Origin: Hyaloperonospora brassicae | Lineage: Eukaryota > Oomycota > Peronosporomycetes > Peronosporales > Peronosporaceae | Length of the DNA: 64,000 nt | Assembly: GCA_947650285.1 (NCBI GenBank) | Contig: CANTFL010001128.1 | Span: forward strand, 1 to 64,000 | Reading direction: 5' to 3' | Shown here: positions 10,189 through 23,700 of the stretch, piece after piece | Layout of the letters: every line of letters begins with the position of its first letter | Position numbering within the stretch: the stretch's first letter is position 1 | Notes under the pieces: model-generated | Told to the model about the DNA's origin: nothing | Database searches by the model: none | Seen by the model: the letters and a program-made list of their open reading frames with translations, nothing else | Program-made: the position numbers and the translations under genes

Positions 10189-11584
10189 ATGTCTATGCGA
10201 GGTGATTCGAAGACCACACAGCCTGCTGCTGTGCCAGCCTCTGCGGCAAACGCTTCTTCGTCTGCTGCTTGTTCTCCGTCTGAAGCAGAAGGTGCTGCAG
10301 ACGCACGCGGTATCGCACCACGTGCACATGATGACCTTGACAATGAGGTCATCAAGTATGGCGAGAGACGTGCCTAACTCGCGCAACGTTCCAGATCACT
10401 CGATCACCGGCGGTGCCTCATCGTTCGTCAAGAGCACTGTCGAACGAGCGGACTCGTGAAATGCATCACAGTCTGTTCGGCAGTTATGATGAACTTTATG
10501 GTGAGGAATACTATGCCTCACCAGTGTCAACTCGTGCTTCCCGCAAGAGCGTGATGACGATGGCTCTCGCCATCTTCATTCTGAAGCCGTGGTACCGAAA
10601 CAAATACCACATTGAAGCGTGGTGAGATCAAGCCGTGGCGCTTGCCCGACCATCTCATCGATAGCCTGTCTCACGAGACAAGCCAGCACCATCGAATTCT
10701 ATTATTCGATGCAACTGAGCTTCATGGCTTAGGACCCAGCGCGAGAAAATCGCGCTGAGGGTGAATATTATCTTGATGTCTTCCTTAGACATCGATGGTA
10801 CAACGGCAACCAAAAGCTTGACAAGAACTCGCTTTTGGTAGCGTGGAACGCCTTCGTCCAAAGCGTAAAGAATTTTGGACGAGAAGGATGGCTTAAAAAG
10901 CTTGAGGCGATACGCCTCAAGTTCGAAAAGCGAACGCCAATCGGTGCAAGGTACCGGTTGCATTGTTTGTCAAGTGATTTCGGCATTCCATGCCTTACTT
11001 GGGGTGATACTTGTGCGAGCTGAGTCGACAACTCGCAACGTGCACCTAGGGATGTGTACTCCCTAAGTTCGCCCTGGGGAAGGGCACACATCTCGGCTGA
11101 GATGCGGGACGCGATTGCAATTTTGCAATCCATCTATAAGCGCCTAAAGCGCGTGTTTGCCTATGGGCCACAGGACTCATCGGATGGGTCTCGTCATACT
11201 TGTGGACGAGACCTTTAACGTCGGCCATCAGCTGGGATCGAGGTTACCAGTTGTCAAAGGAAGATGGGTACCCACGCCACCGGACGAGGTAACTTGTCCT
11301 TGATTCTGAAATTCCACGGTGGTTCAAGATACGCTTCACAAGAAAGCGCTGACCCCCGTGGGAATACACCAGTGGTTCCGGTGGCGGTGGAAAGGCAAGG
11401 TCCGGCTCAGACGCCGGGCCTGCACGAGACTTTGGGTGACCACGAGAGTTACCTGACCGAGCTGAGGGAGGACGTCGAGCACGAATACAACCGACGGCAC
11501 GCCTTGCAGTCGGACGTGCGACTTCTTCAAGCCGATAGGGAGAAGGACCGATCGGAATTCGCGGTCACTCAGCTTGAGAGTTAA
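10189..11584 (+). pseudogene. Opposite-strand reading frame at the 3' end of Gypsy A
   Basis: The plus strand, antisense to pol, carries protein-like stretches between the 3' LTR and the integrase. It starts at the ATG at 10189 (MSMRGDSKTT, then Ala/Ser-rich) and is open to a stop at 10375-10377. Bases 10759-11023 follow in another frame (YYLDVFLRHRW, LVAWNAFVQSVKNFGREGW, KLEAIRLKFEKRTP). A coiled-coil end lies at 11264-11584 (YLTELREDVEHEYNRRHA, LQSDVRLLQADREKDR). The last section overlaps the chromodomain of pol on the other strand. Element B has the same arrangement at 25136-26308. No named domain is recognised. Several breaks make this copy non-functional. Confidence 0.45.
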
Positions 11585-14500
11585 CGCGAAAGGCGTCGTT
11601 TGCGCGACGAGCTAGAGACGGCTCGACGCGAGGCCGCGTCGATGAAGGACCAACTCCTTTCGACGAATGACCTACTTCAGTGTTTGGTCCGTGATCACAA
11701 GAATCTGTTGAGTATTCTTGAGCGCGCCGGTTCTCTCCGTTCTCTCTAGAGGCCTCGTACTGATGGTACGGGCGGAGACGACCAACATAAAACGTAGGAT
11801 GCGTGCGCACCCTACGAGGCAACTCAATCGAGTATGCATTTCCCTTGCGATGCAACACACGAAAGGGACTAATTTACTTCGGCAAAAGTTTACTACTGCC
11901 CACACTAGTGACTACATGTCCGGATAAGTTACCGTAGACAGTAGTACTAGGTCGTTAACAAAAAATGAAAGAACATTTGCTCTTCAATTCTTGTCTGCGT
12001 TTCGTTTCTGACGATCCACCGCATTTTCGATGGAGTCCTGAACGAAACGGACTACCGCCTCTCGATTCAGCAGGGAGTTCTCTGCTGACTCATTGTTGTG
12101 GTTTTCAGTGCGCTTCGTGCGCCTTGCTAAAAGGTTGTTTACTTTTTCAACGAGGGTGTCTTTTCTCTCGCTGGCATTGTCGTTGACGATGCTGGATATC
12201 CCAGCATCGTCATCATTGTCTGATGTAGCAGCAGCGTCATAGCTACTGCTAAGCTCGATCTCCTCGATGTCGACGTTGTCGACATCGGTATCAGACGTAT
12301 CGGCGTGAGCGGTGATACGTGATGAGCAAGAGCCAAAACGGTTTTTTGCTCGAGCTAGTCCCTCCCCCCTTAACTCAGAGTCACTATGTATGTGGTCGGG
12401 AATACGTGGGTGACGTTATTTATTCACGAAGAACGGTGTATACGTTGTGGACGCATGCACGGAGTTGTTGATGGCAAACTCAACCATCGGCAAGAACTCA
12501 CTCCAATGTAAAAAGGAGTGGACGTATTTACGACGGATCTCTTCGAGGACACGGTTTGCACGTTTCGTCTAATTATTTGTTTCGGGATGGTCAGAAGTAG
12601 ACATCTTCAATCGTGTTCCAAGAGAACGGAACACGGGTTGCCAAAACGCCGCCGTGAACCGAGGGTCATGGTCGGATACGAGTTCACGGGGAAACCGTAG
12701 AGTCGAAACACTGTGTCGATGAAGACACGAGCACAGCCGCAGGCGTTGATTGATTCTGGGACTGCAGCAAGAAGTACCATCTTGCTGAAACGATCCACAA
12801 ACACAAGAATACCATTATTCTTGTTAGTGTCTTCGGGAAACCCGAAGACGAAGTCCATTGAAACGGACTGCCAGCACTCTGTCGGAACAGGCAGAGGGCT
12901 CTAAAGGTGCACGGGATGAAGGACTAGCCTTCACCCGTTGACATGCCTCGCAAGAACGAATGTACTAGCGGACAAACTGATACTGGCGGGGCCAGTAAAA
13001 GTCACGACTGACCGTGAGGTAAGTTACTTCTCGGCCACGGTGCCCGCCAGACGGCGCATCATGAAATTAGAACATGATGCGTAATCGCAAGTCATCATGA
13101 TCGGGAACGACGACACGCCTCGTGTCGTCGGCAACAGCTGTATAGTACAGCAGGCCATTTCGATTCGTATACCGATCCAACGAGGAACGGTATAGATACG
13201 GTGAATTTTGACAAGGATTTCCGGGATGGGTTCGCAAGATGACCCATGAAACGGAGGAGATTTGTGTCTCCTGCGTATGCTTTCTGCACGTCGTCGAGTA
13301 AAGGCTACGACGGCATACTGATTGAAAATGTCGCAACAGTGGGAAAGGCCTCACTGTTGACTCAGGACGTTGGCTCAAAGTCGGGCCAACGTGATAACGC
13401 ATCAGCGACGACGTTTAGTCGTTTTGGCTTGTACTCCACGAAGAAGTTATACTCCGCGAAGAAGGACAGCCACCTCGCCATCCTTTGCGAGAGGTGTGGA
13501 CTGTTTACGGCCGTGCGCAGTGACGCATGGTCCGTATCGACGATGTACGGTCTATCTCCCAAGAGATAGACCCGGAACTAAGCCAGAGCATACTTCATGG
13601 CAAGTAGTTCCTTGTCATGCACTGAGAAGTTGCGTTCAGCTGGTTGCAGCTGACGCTATTGATAACAGACGACGCGCTTTGCGCCGTCTGTGTCGTATTG
13701 CATCAACGCACAGCCGATTGCGAAATCGCTGGCGTCACAGACCACATGAAATGGTCTGTCCTGATCTGCAATCGCCAAGATCGGCGATTGCATCAAGCTC
13801 CGCTTGATACCTTCAAAGGAACGCTGGCACTCAGCGTTCCATGATCACTTCACATCTTTCTTGAGCAAGCAAGAAAGATGTACCTTCATTTAGGCGTAGT
13901 TGCGCGAGCACTTGTGCAAGTACGCCGCTAAGACAAGGAACTTCCTTAGTCCCTTGACATCGACTGGCACTGGCCAGTCGGTGATCGCCTTGATCTTTTT
14001 GGGATCAGGGAGTACGCCGTGTTTACCCACGATGCACCCAAGAAGTGGTGTTTCGATAGCCGCGAATATACACTTCTTGAGGTTTACATACAACTTATGC
14101 TTGCGCATAAGTTGAAGAACCTGACGAACGTGAGTTCTGTGAACTTCAACGTCTGTATTACTGTCCATAGCCCGGCTATGGATGAACACATCGTCGAAGT
14201 ACCTCGGTGCGAAGTCACGCACCGGTCTTAACAGATTTGTAACACATCTGTTGAACGTTGCAGGGGCATTGCTCAGCCCCTGTGGTATCACTAGCCACTC
14301 CCAAAGCATACCGCTGGGGGTGCTCACTGCTGTGTACGGGATGTCCCGTTCACGCATGAGGATCTGATAGAATCCATCCATCAGATCCATGGACGAAAAG
14401 ATGGTACCCTTTGACATAACATCTATGATTACGTCCTTTCTCGGTATCGGCGTCTGAGCCGGTACCGTTGCAGCATTAAACTTGTTGAATGCGTGAACTA

Positions 14501-15665
14501 TTCGCCATCATCCTGTGGTCTTTCGCACACAGAAGGTCGGAGAGCTGTGAGGGGATGTCGATTTCCTCACATGGCCCGCTGCTAAGCGATCGGCAAAGAA
14601 CTTGTCGATCGCTAGTACTCGATCACGAGGCAGTGGCCACTGCTTCATGACACAGTACTTCGAGCCCGGTTTGAGCTCGAGCTCGTGTCGAGTGCCTATG
14701 TCCTTATGCAACTTGAAAGGTACGAATTCAGGGAATACGTCCTTAGATTCGACTAAATCCTTATACAAAGGATTTGCCTGAAGTGACTCCCAGGATTAAG
14801 ACGTGTATCGCTCAATCCGAGTCTTCTCATCGAGGGCACTTTCGTTCATCGATGAGCTGCTGAGAACCCGTTCTTTCTCAGCAAATACGGTGACCGACCG
14901 AATATCGGCCACATACTCATCCTCTGTGACGAGTATGCAGATCTGCTTGACTTTGCCACTACGCAGATCACGCAAGAACCGTTTCGGTTCTAGCGTTGGC
15001 AACTGAGTTATCTCCGAAGTTAACTTCGGAGGCGCAACCAGATCAAGCGTGTAAGCGCCTACGCTTGATCCATCATTGACCAAGACATTCAGTGTCTCGA
15101 TTACCTCCTGGGAAGTCACTTCCACAGGATCTGGGAGAGCTTTCTCCTAAATGTAGTGATCATCTACATTGTGTTCTTGTACAGTCGTGCTAACGACCTT
15201 CTCACAAGTGAGGCCATCGCACCCACTCGTAGTACACCTACGTGAGTGTGGGCGTTCCAAGATATTCATCAGGAGGTTATCTGAGGAACAAGTGGAAGGT
15301 ATCGTAATTTATCGATACTGCCAGCTCACTCTTGGCTCGTACTTTCTGAGCCAAGGTAATCCCAGGATGACATCAAATTTGTCATCCAGATCTAGTACGA
15401 TGAAGTCATCATCGTACTGTTCGCCCTCTAACGTGTAGTGGATTCCGACTACACGTTTCTCAACAGTGATCAATGCGCCTGCCGCTAGGCGCACCGTCAT
15501 CTATGTTGGAGGGATCTCCCGCTCCATGAAGTTAATACTTCCTGACTCTAGCGACTGGCGACGAACAAATTTGTTCAACGCCCCAAAGTCAACTAGGGCG
15601 CGAAGTGACAATTCTTTTTTCACTTCTAACTTCAAGGTGATGACAAATATATGTCTCGGTTAGTT
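11227..15665 (-). pseudogene. pol of Gypsy element A (PR-RT-RNaseH-IN-chromodomain)
   Basis: The minus-strand order is as follows. Aspartic protease lies at about 15665-15309 (VDFGA where DSGA is usual, later DVILGLPWL). Reverse transcriptase lies at 14768-13890, with FSSMDLMDGFYQILM, SNAPATFNRC and an intact YFDD at the active site. RNase H ends at 13562-13362 (VDTDHASLRTA, YKPKRLNVVADALSR). An integrase zinc region (H..H, CEACQ) lies at about 13060-12930, and its catalytic core at 12858-12440 (MDFVFGFPED, MVEFAINNSVHAST). The C-terminal GPF-type section lies at about 11860-11760 (THPTFYVGRLRPYH). A chromodomain (YLVRWRGYP) lies at about 11345-11227. The polyprotein would copy RNA to DNA and integrate it; the chromodomain would guide integration to chromatin. 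Stops and frame changes break it repeatedly. Confidence 0.8.
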
Positions 15666-18600
15666 TGATAAGTATAGCGTTGATCAGCGTTTCGTTTCCT
15701 TTGTAAAAGGCGCGTCGAATATTTTCCAAGCGGGGCTCTATGGATTCCTAAAGCTACACGAGATGTGTCTTATCCCACTAAATTTCCGCCTCTAAAAGTG
15801 TTTTGACCAGGCTTATCAAGAACACGCACGACAAAACCTTTAACTACGATCGGACGCAATGAACCCTTCGTACTCTAAACACAGGATCATGAGACGGCTC
15901 AGGTGGTCCAAAGTTATGATGATAAACTATCAACTATTGATTTTATCAGACAAACGATCTATTTAAAATGTAGAGTCAAATTAAGTATCGTTTAAGTACT
16001 AGCGTGATCGGGTTAAGACTTTCGCTTGATCTTTTCCTTATTTCATACATAGCAAGAATATTCTTACATCGACTCAAGATTATTAAAAGAGTACACGTCG
16101 CTCTGACAACAAGTATAAAAGGGTGAGGAAGGCTTCATACACGATATGGAGTTATCTCTTCCGATTGACGATTCTCTGGGAGCTAGCGAAGAGTTAGAAT
16201 CACACCTATGATTTGTCTTTATCCGCTCCACTACAGATCGGCAGAAAGAAAACTGACAAGTATTTTGGATCAAACCCTTTCGTCTGGGCTAAAACATTAT
16301 GTGCGATGAGAGATAACAAGATCTGCACAATATTACGTACAAAACGCTATATATGCCGGTATCCACAGTGAGCTGGCTGTCGTTTTATAAACTTGGTGTT
16401 CATGATAATCAATCGATACATTTGTTCTCGTGCATTCACAATAAGATAGTTCATCATTTTCTTGCACCAGGATCGATTTTAGAAGAGGGGTGGGCTAGCG
16501 CGCTTACTTGCGACCTGTGTAACATGTGTTTAATTAGACCAAATGTTTACGGAAGTGTCAGGACGTCCCGTATTGCATCGCTGGTGCACGTATCGTAAAG
16601 TGGACTTCTAACCGTGCGCAGAACAGCAATATGGCGAAGCACGACAAAGATTCCTTGATGAGATACTTTGAGGTTTTAATCGTATAAAGCATTATTGAGA
16701 TAATGTCTATAGTAGGGTCTGCGCCGATAGCTTGGGTTCATGCATACTCCGCACTCACTCCATATATAGTTGTTATCACTCACATATAGATATTCAATTG
16801 GGGCATGGCACATCATTATAACGGAGATATAATTGCTCGATGGAGAATTAATCCTCCTATGACTTTATCTGCCGTCGACGTGAAAGATGAAGATGCCGGT
16901 CACACCATCGTTGGTTAAGCAAAGATTCTACTACTCGCTAACGAACATATTGGCTGAACATATTGTACAAGAGATCACAAGATAGAATGATGACATCATC
17001 GCTGTTCTAGGTAAAACTGTCGTTACAGCTCACTACTAATAACGTGCACGGTATGATTTAGTAGAACAGGGAAGAAAAATGACCCATTCAGCCGTCAAGT
17101 AACAACTTTTCGGACTGCCTTCGTCACAACTACCCTGTACTACATGTAAAAGTGATGGTGTGCAAATTGAAAGAGACGCACGATTGTATAACGTTTTACT
17201 GCTGCAGAGATCGTCCTGTTGGCGAGACATTACAAAGACGCCGTCAGTGACCAGGTTTTCGACGTCTCGCTTTTAGTTAAATCACATGTGTTAATTTTTT
17301 CGTAATTTTATAGGGGTTGATACGGCCTTACAATAATGCTTTTCGGAATAAAATTCTTTTAACATTCCTTTTTGCGTAAGTACGTCCAAGGTGCAAGCCA
17401 AACTTTTGCCAGTACATACCTTCTTACAACCTGTAGACTGTACTTATTATCTTCATATAAAGCTTTGTGAAGCTTCAGAGCTAGAGCCTATTCACTTAAG
17501 GCAACGTGATTCCGTAGTGTCTTTTCAAGAGAAAATCGTATCACGCTCAAGATGGAAAATAATATGCACATGTGGTTCCTTATAGTAGTTGACATGTGTA
17601 TTGATGATGTCAATATGCTTGGCACTTACCCCCCCCCCAGGGTGCAGCCAATGCGAGTATGAATTAAGATGAATTAAGCAAGGTGTACGAACTTGACCGT
17701 TTCAAATGTGAGGCTATATTCGAGGAACTGTAGGAATGAGCTGTTATAGTTGCACTTGTGCAAAGGTAGTGGAAAGTAAAAGAAAAAATAATTTAAACTA
17801 ACTACATCTTCTGTCAACACTCGTTGTGCCTTTAGCAAAACGGAACTGTGTGTAGACCATGTCAAGTTGCACATCGTGTCCGTCTCTATCTATCCCAAGT
17901 GTCAGCCTTTCACATAGTGTCCGTCACTCTTCGTTCAATTTGTCAACCTGTCACAACAATGATTTAATTCTGTGAGTTCGGACTTACCTGCAACAGATAT
18001 TGCACTTGAACTACAAAACCTTCTTGAACTTTCATAAAGAATATATACAAATAGTAACAACACCAGCTTGTCTGCTCAAGTGATGAAAATTTTCTTGAGC
18101 CTTTCATTTTTTCATGCGCGTCAATATGGTTCATTAAATGCACTTAACGTGTGAGTGAAATTTGTCAAGCGCGTGACAAACGACTAGCCGGAAGTCGTTA
18201 TCGTAAAGCGCCGCAATCTATTATTTCATTAAGTTGATCCAGTCATAGCTCATCTACAATTGCACGGATTCGATATGATTCTTCGGACCGCGCATTTGGA
18301 AAGTGTCCACATAGCTAAAGCTGCTATCTAACTTCTCCTAAGATACGGCCGTCTGCGCCCGTGTCGATGCGCTGCGCATGTCTTATAAAGAACCTGCGCA
18401 CGGCGTTAGCTTTTCATAAGTGACTGCGTTGATGACATTACTCTTGTTGTACACTCCTTTCATTACCAGCACTGCCAATGGTGTTAGGACGTGCTGCTTC
18501 GTTTGTGTCTGCATCACCCGTCAACTTATTCAGCTGCACAATTCGTGTATTTGATAGCGAACCGATGATATCGAGAAGATGCGTAAAGCTGATACGATTT

Positions 18601-19216
18601 TTACCTTTAATTGTCAGACCTTATTTTCTTTACTTCCTTCCAAACACGAACATCTATAGATCTCTGTACGAGCTGCTAATGCGACATTTTAAGTGGGTAG
18701 TATAGCATATTGAAAGGGATCGAAAACGGACGGTCCCAAGCAGGCATAGCTCCGTACACGTCATAACCTCTATCAGTGAAGCCCACTTCCTCTCGCTTAA
18801 ATATTGCAGCAGGTTGACGATGATCAAATTTAAAGATGTTAGAAAGTGATCGAATAAGAAGCAAGCGACAAGACGGATACTAAATGATACGAACACGGCA
18901 AGACGCAGGACCCCTTTGACAAGTTAATTTATTGCTCATTTCCACATCAACCTTTACGTCAACAAGTTGTGTGTAAGTTTATTTATTGCTGAACGGTTCC
19001 CATTTATCTTTGTGTGTGCTATCATGCGAACGAGGGATTAAACCGCGTTGTGGAGCTCATCGCCCCAAAATCAAGCGTCGGTGCACAATCAAAGATCATG
19101 ATTCGCGTGCGAGCTTCACATACGACCCGTGTGTATGCGCTCGGCCATTATATGGAAACAATTTCTACGCGTCTGAGAAATTATCTTAAAACGCCACTCT
19201 TCTTGCTTACGAAAAC
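15666..19216. other. AT-rich intergenic stretch between two Gypsy elements
   Basis: I see no gene. Only short frames occur, without motifs or splice structure. A C9 homopolymer lies near 17630. The left edge is the truncation point of element A and the right edge is the 5' LTR of element B. Confidence 0.6.
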
Positions 19217-19748
19217 TGTAACGGGGTTACACGTCGACTGGTAGTCGACAATAGGCGTGGTGCACACAAGGGATGGGATCCCCTTTAAAGTAATATTAGA
19301 ACAGAGTATTAATTGTTGAATACTGATGTCTGTCAACCATCGATTACGAGGTCTTTTAAGAGGTTATTTAGGACAGTAGCGAGTCGGTTAATTACTTTGT
19401 TCTAAGGTGTTCTTTTAAGTTAAAAGAAGAAATAAAATATAGTTCCCATTTTGATCAACATAAGACACGTGTCTCTTTGAGGCGTCTTGTGATCATGGGA
19501 GAGATAGCAACGCCTTGATAAGGCAGCTACTTCTTGTGCACTCTGTGCGTCGATTCTCTAAATCGTTTGGTCTCCCTGGAGCAGGAACCTTAAGCTCTCT
19601 GATCTTGTTGACTCTTTCAGTCGGGTTCTTTGAACTAAACCTTCGATCTCGGAGCTGTTGACTCTTTGAGTCGGGTTCGTAGAACCAAAGTTGCTTGTAG
19701 AGCGTTAAAGCCTTCCTCTGACTTAAGAAGCTGTGTAGCTCCGCTACA
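19217..19748 (+). repeat. 5' LTR of Gypsy element B
   Basis: It runs from TGTAACGGGG at 19217 to GCTACA at 19748 and is collinear with 26417-26897. By eye there are about 15 substitutions, one single-base indel and one larger indel. The 5' copy carries an extra segment of about 50 bases (near 19625-19675) that looks like a tandem duplication of the GTTGACTCTTT.AGTCGGGTTC unit. Both termini are short palindromes (TGTAAC..GTTACA at the start, TGTAG..CTACA at the end). Confidence 0.85.
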
Positions 19749-19806
19749 CTTGGTAGCACTTGTAGTCAATCTACACCTGAGTCGTTACGAATGATCCTAT
19801 GTGAGG

Positions 19807-20748
19807 ATGGAGAGATCCGCACCCCTCTCTGAGGCCCAAAAGGTCGCGCTTAATAAGCTGATCGCGTCCGTAGGCCCAGAATTTGTGGAGTTTCTAGCTG
19901 CACAAGGTCCCGATGTGCTTAATGCACGAGTCGAGACCTTCATGCAGTACGAAACGGCCCTTCTAGGGCAGGTTCTAAACCAGGTAGCACCGGCTATACC
20001 GACACGCTACGTGGCGATGCCAAATGAAGAGGATAATCCTCGTCCCCTTCCGGTTGACGTTAAACATTACTCTGGGAAGAAGGGGGAAAACCTCACCCTC
20101 TGGATCCGTCAGATAGAGATGGCCATGAGCTCTGGACTTATCTTACTGGAGTACCAGCGGGTCTCGCTGGCTATCTCCAAGCTCGATGGAAGAGCTAGAG
20201 AGTGGGCTCTGACGTGTGGCACGTCGGTCGACTTGGCGATTCCCACATAAGATTCGCTCAAGTTAGACCTTTTGCAAGTTTTCTCGCCGCCTAACCAGGC
20301 TCATCGCGTGCGCTCACGCTTCTTGTCTACCCGTCAGGGTAAGAATGAGTTAACGGACTGTGTACAAGAGTTGAGAACTCTTATGGCTGCTATGCAGTCT
20401 GAACCTCTCCCTGAGATAGTCAATGTGACTGCCTTTATGGAAGGTCTTCGTAATGACGTTGCCAGTACCGAGGTGTTTCGGGTCCATCACTCTACTTTTG
20501 AGGAGGCTGTTAGCATTGCTCAAAATGCTGAGCACAACTTCAAGTCTTCCAGACTCGAATGGAATGGGTACATCCCAAGCTTTGAGAAGGCAACCTCTGC
20601 GAGCACCTTGGCTTAGTGTAAGCCAGAACCGATGGATCTCAGCCATGCTGAAGATGAAGGTGAAGCGGAGCTTCATGTTGCAGAGTAGGGACAGGAAGTG
20701 AGACGCTGTTATATGTGCGGAAGCACTAAACACATGCGTACCACTTGT
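19807..20748 (+). pseudogene. gag of Gypsy element B with CCHC zinc knuckle
   Basis: Gag is the structural protein that packages element RNA. The ATG at 19807 opens MERSAPLSEAQKVALNKL, followed by a capsid-type region (LTLWIRQIEMAMSSG, SRFLSTRQGKNELTDCVQEL, MEGLRNDVASTEVF). The zinc knuckle CYMCGSTKHMRTTC lies at 20707-20748 with the canonical C-x2-C-x4-H-x4-C spacing. Stops in the same frame interrupt it at about 20248 (TAA), 20614 (TAG) and 20686 (TAG). All are single-codon nonsense changes without frame loss, so decay is by substitution. It is the first gene after the 5' LTR, as expected. Confidence 0.8.
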
Positions 20749-23700
20749 CTTTTGCTTATGCAACAACCGAATAATATGGGTCGAAACCCCAGCCACAACC
20801 AGAAACCTGGTATGGCACGGGTAAACGTCGACACCCAGTTGGTGCGGGGCGCCCTACTGGGGTAGAACTGAGTTCTATCACTTCTCTACGAGGTATAGTG
20901 AAACAGGGATTGGACCCACCGAGCTCTCTGCCCGCCAGCACAGAGCGTGGATACAAGCCTGGCTTGTAAGTCCCCGAGGTGACAGTAAGAGGCTTTGAGA
21001 AGCATTGGTTGATCCTGATCGATTCCGGAGCATCATGCAATTATGCTCGACGTCGTTCCCTTGAGGGGAGTCAGCGATACGCTGAAGCGCTCAAAGCGCA
21101 TGAAGGTGATTCGACCACCGTTTTTTTAGCGACTGGTAGTCGTGTCACGGTGCCTAAAGTTCCGTTGAACTTAGGTGTGAAGTTTTTGGACTTTGACAGC
21201 ATTTGAACGCTGTCTTGTCCTCGATTTGGATTCGAGATACGATCTCATCCTAGGTATGGCTTGGCTTGAACGCCATGAGCCCTGGATTGATTGAAGGTCT
21301 AAGACCTTAGGCGCCACGCGCAATGTTCCTAGCAAAGATTTGGAGAGTCATGAACCCGCCTTTTCAAGGCAACAAAAGCGCCATTGGCACGAGCCATTGA
21401 TGGAAGATGTCAATGTGCTTGACATTGGTATGTCAGAGTTAATTAACTTAAATGTCAATGAAATCAATATTGAGCGGAGCTCTTTCACCTTGTGTGTAGG
21501 GAGTTTTACTCAGTTGAGTGATAACCGTTGTGATACTGAGTCACTGCATGCTGCAGGCACGGTTGGCCTAGGGCCGAGATATCAAGACTGTAATTCCTCT
21601 GATGTGAGTGGGGTGGCACGTGAAATTCTACCACGTGAGAGCGGCCGAGGTGGCACCTCACTGAATGTTCGGTAATGACATTGATGGAGAGAATCCAAAG
21701 TGTTCAAGGCTAGTCCCGGATGCTGTACGTGAAGTGGTACGTGTAAATCCACGTGGTGAAGCTCCCAAACTGCGTAACACTTTACAAGATGTCGTTCAAG
21801 ACATGAGCTCTCGTATAGAGCGTGCTAAGATATATAGCAACCACGGGGATCCTACTGTCCCGGCCTCTTGGAGGCGTAAGGTTTTTTTAGGAAACAATCT
21901 TAGCGTAGGGTGGCAACTGTTAAGCGCCCAACGTCTAAGAAGTCACGAAGTGGTAATAGTAATAATACACTATATACACTTGTCAATGGGTTGACTGGCC
22001 AGATTGATGGCAATATTAGTCTTGAGACTCTTTCATCCTTGTATACTCTCTTCGACCTGGACGAAATGTATGACGGCAAATTTAGCCAAGACTTACAGGC
22101 AAGAGAATTATCCGACTTATTGGTCATTCGGCCGGATATTAAGTTGAACTTATCCTCGTTATTGGACGAGTCTGTCCTTGAGGACACAAAGGCAGTATTG
22201 GATGTTCTTAGTGGATCTTCGATCCTTAAGGATCCTCTTGATCCGTTCTATCCTTTGGTGAAGAACTTCTAAGACTTGGTGTGTCACAACCCATCGTCCG
22301 TCTTGCCTCCTGATAGAGGTGTGCGTCACAAAATTGAGCTAGTTCCTGGAACTAAATACTGCGTAACGCGGCAGTGGTCTTTACCGAAGGATCAGTGTGA
22401 CGTCATTGACGACTTCTTTCGTGCAAAGCACGCGGCAGGAATGGTACTTGAGAGAAAATCTACCCATTCCTCACCGACCTTCTATGTCAAAAATCCCAAT
22501 GGGAAGTGGCGCATTTTTCATGCTTACAATAAGCTTAATGCGGCCACCATCCAGGCTCAGACACCACTTCCGAGAAAGGATGTTTTTCAGAACAATATGG
22601 TGGGATGTACAATGTACAGTGCACTCGATTTAGTCGATGGTTATTACCAATTACTCATGCGAGAGAGCAATATCCCGCTAACAGCGGTCAGCACTCCGAG
22701 CGGTATACTCCGGGAGTGACTTGTTATGCCAGAATGGTTATCAAATGCCCGACTACATTCAATCGTCTTGTGACACAATTGTTCAGATCTCACCTAGGTT
22801 ATGCACAGACGTACTTTCATGACATCTTTGTCCACAGTCGTGCTATGAACGGTCGGTCGGATGTGGACAATCACATTGACCATTTACGAGCGGTGCTCGA
22901 GTGCATGCGCACGAATAATCTGTACGCAAACGCGTCTAATTGCATCTTTGGTGTAGAATATATTCCCTTTTTAGGGTGTTTTATTGGTAAGCGAGGCCTT
23001 AAAGCGGATCCCGCTAAGTTAAAAGCCATAGTTGATTGGCCGGTTACAACGAACCAAAAGGACTTACGTAAGTGGCTTGGCCTTGCCAATTACTTACACA
23101 AGTATAGTGCGAATTACGTAGATATGACTCGGCAATTATCCAATCTCCTTGAAAAGGATGTGGTATGGTGTTGGACTAGCACCGAGCATGATGCTTTTCA
23201 AGCAGTAACGTAGATTCTCCTCCATGCGCCCATCTTGGCTTTGCATGATCCTGATCGATCTTTCATTTTCGTCTGTGACGCATCTGACTTTGCCATAGGC
23301 AGCTCTCTGTTACAGGCAGATTCTGATGGACGGGAACGCGTCATTGCGTTTGAGTCCCTCCAGCTGAAGGCTGCAGAAAAGAACTGTCCTAACATGACAA
23401 AGAGCTACTTGCAATTAAGTATGCTCTAGTCAAATTCATAGTTCATCTTCTTGGCTCTAAGCCGTTTGTGATCGATACAGATCATACGTCACTACGCACT
23501 GCCACCCAGTCGCCGCACCTCTTTCAGAGAATGGCTCGTTGGCTTTCCTTTTTTTTCGAGTACAACTTCGAGGTGAAGTATAAACCGGGCAAGCAGAATG
23601 CTTTGGCTGGTGCGTTGTCACGCAGGCCTGACTATGAGCTTGCTCATCATACGACTCTGTCGTCGTCGGTCACTGACTTAATCCGTATGGAATATGCCAA

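Larger units (their letters stand above)
9762..15665 (-). mobile_element. Ty3/Gypsy chromovirus element A, truncated and decayed
   Basis: This is a reverse-strand LTR retrotransposon. From high to low coordinates it carries protease, reverse transcriptase, RNase H, integrase, a chromodomain, an opposite-strand reading frame, a polypurine tract and the 3' LTR. Neither gag nor a 5' LTR is found above 15665, where the sequence changes abruptly to AT-rich DNA, so the element has lost its 5' end. Frame breaks are scattered through pol. Related LTRs at 4381-4491, 27731-28121 and about 52140-52300 show that the family has several copies here. Confidence 0.8.
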
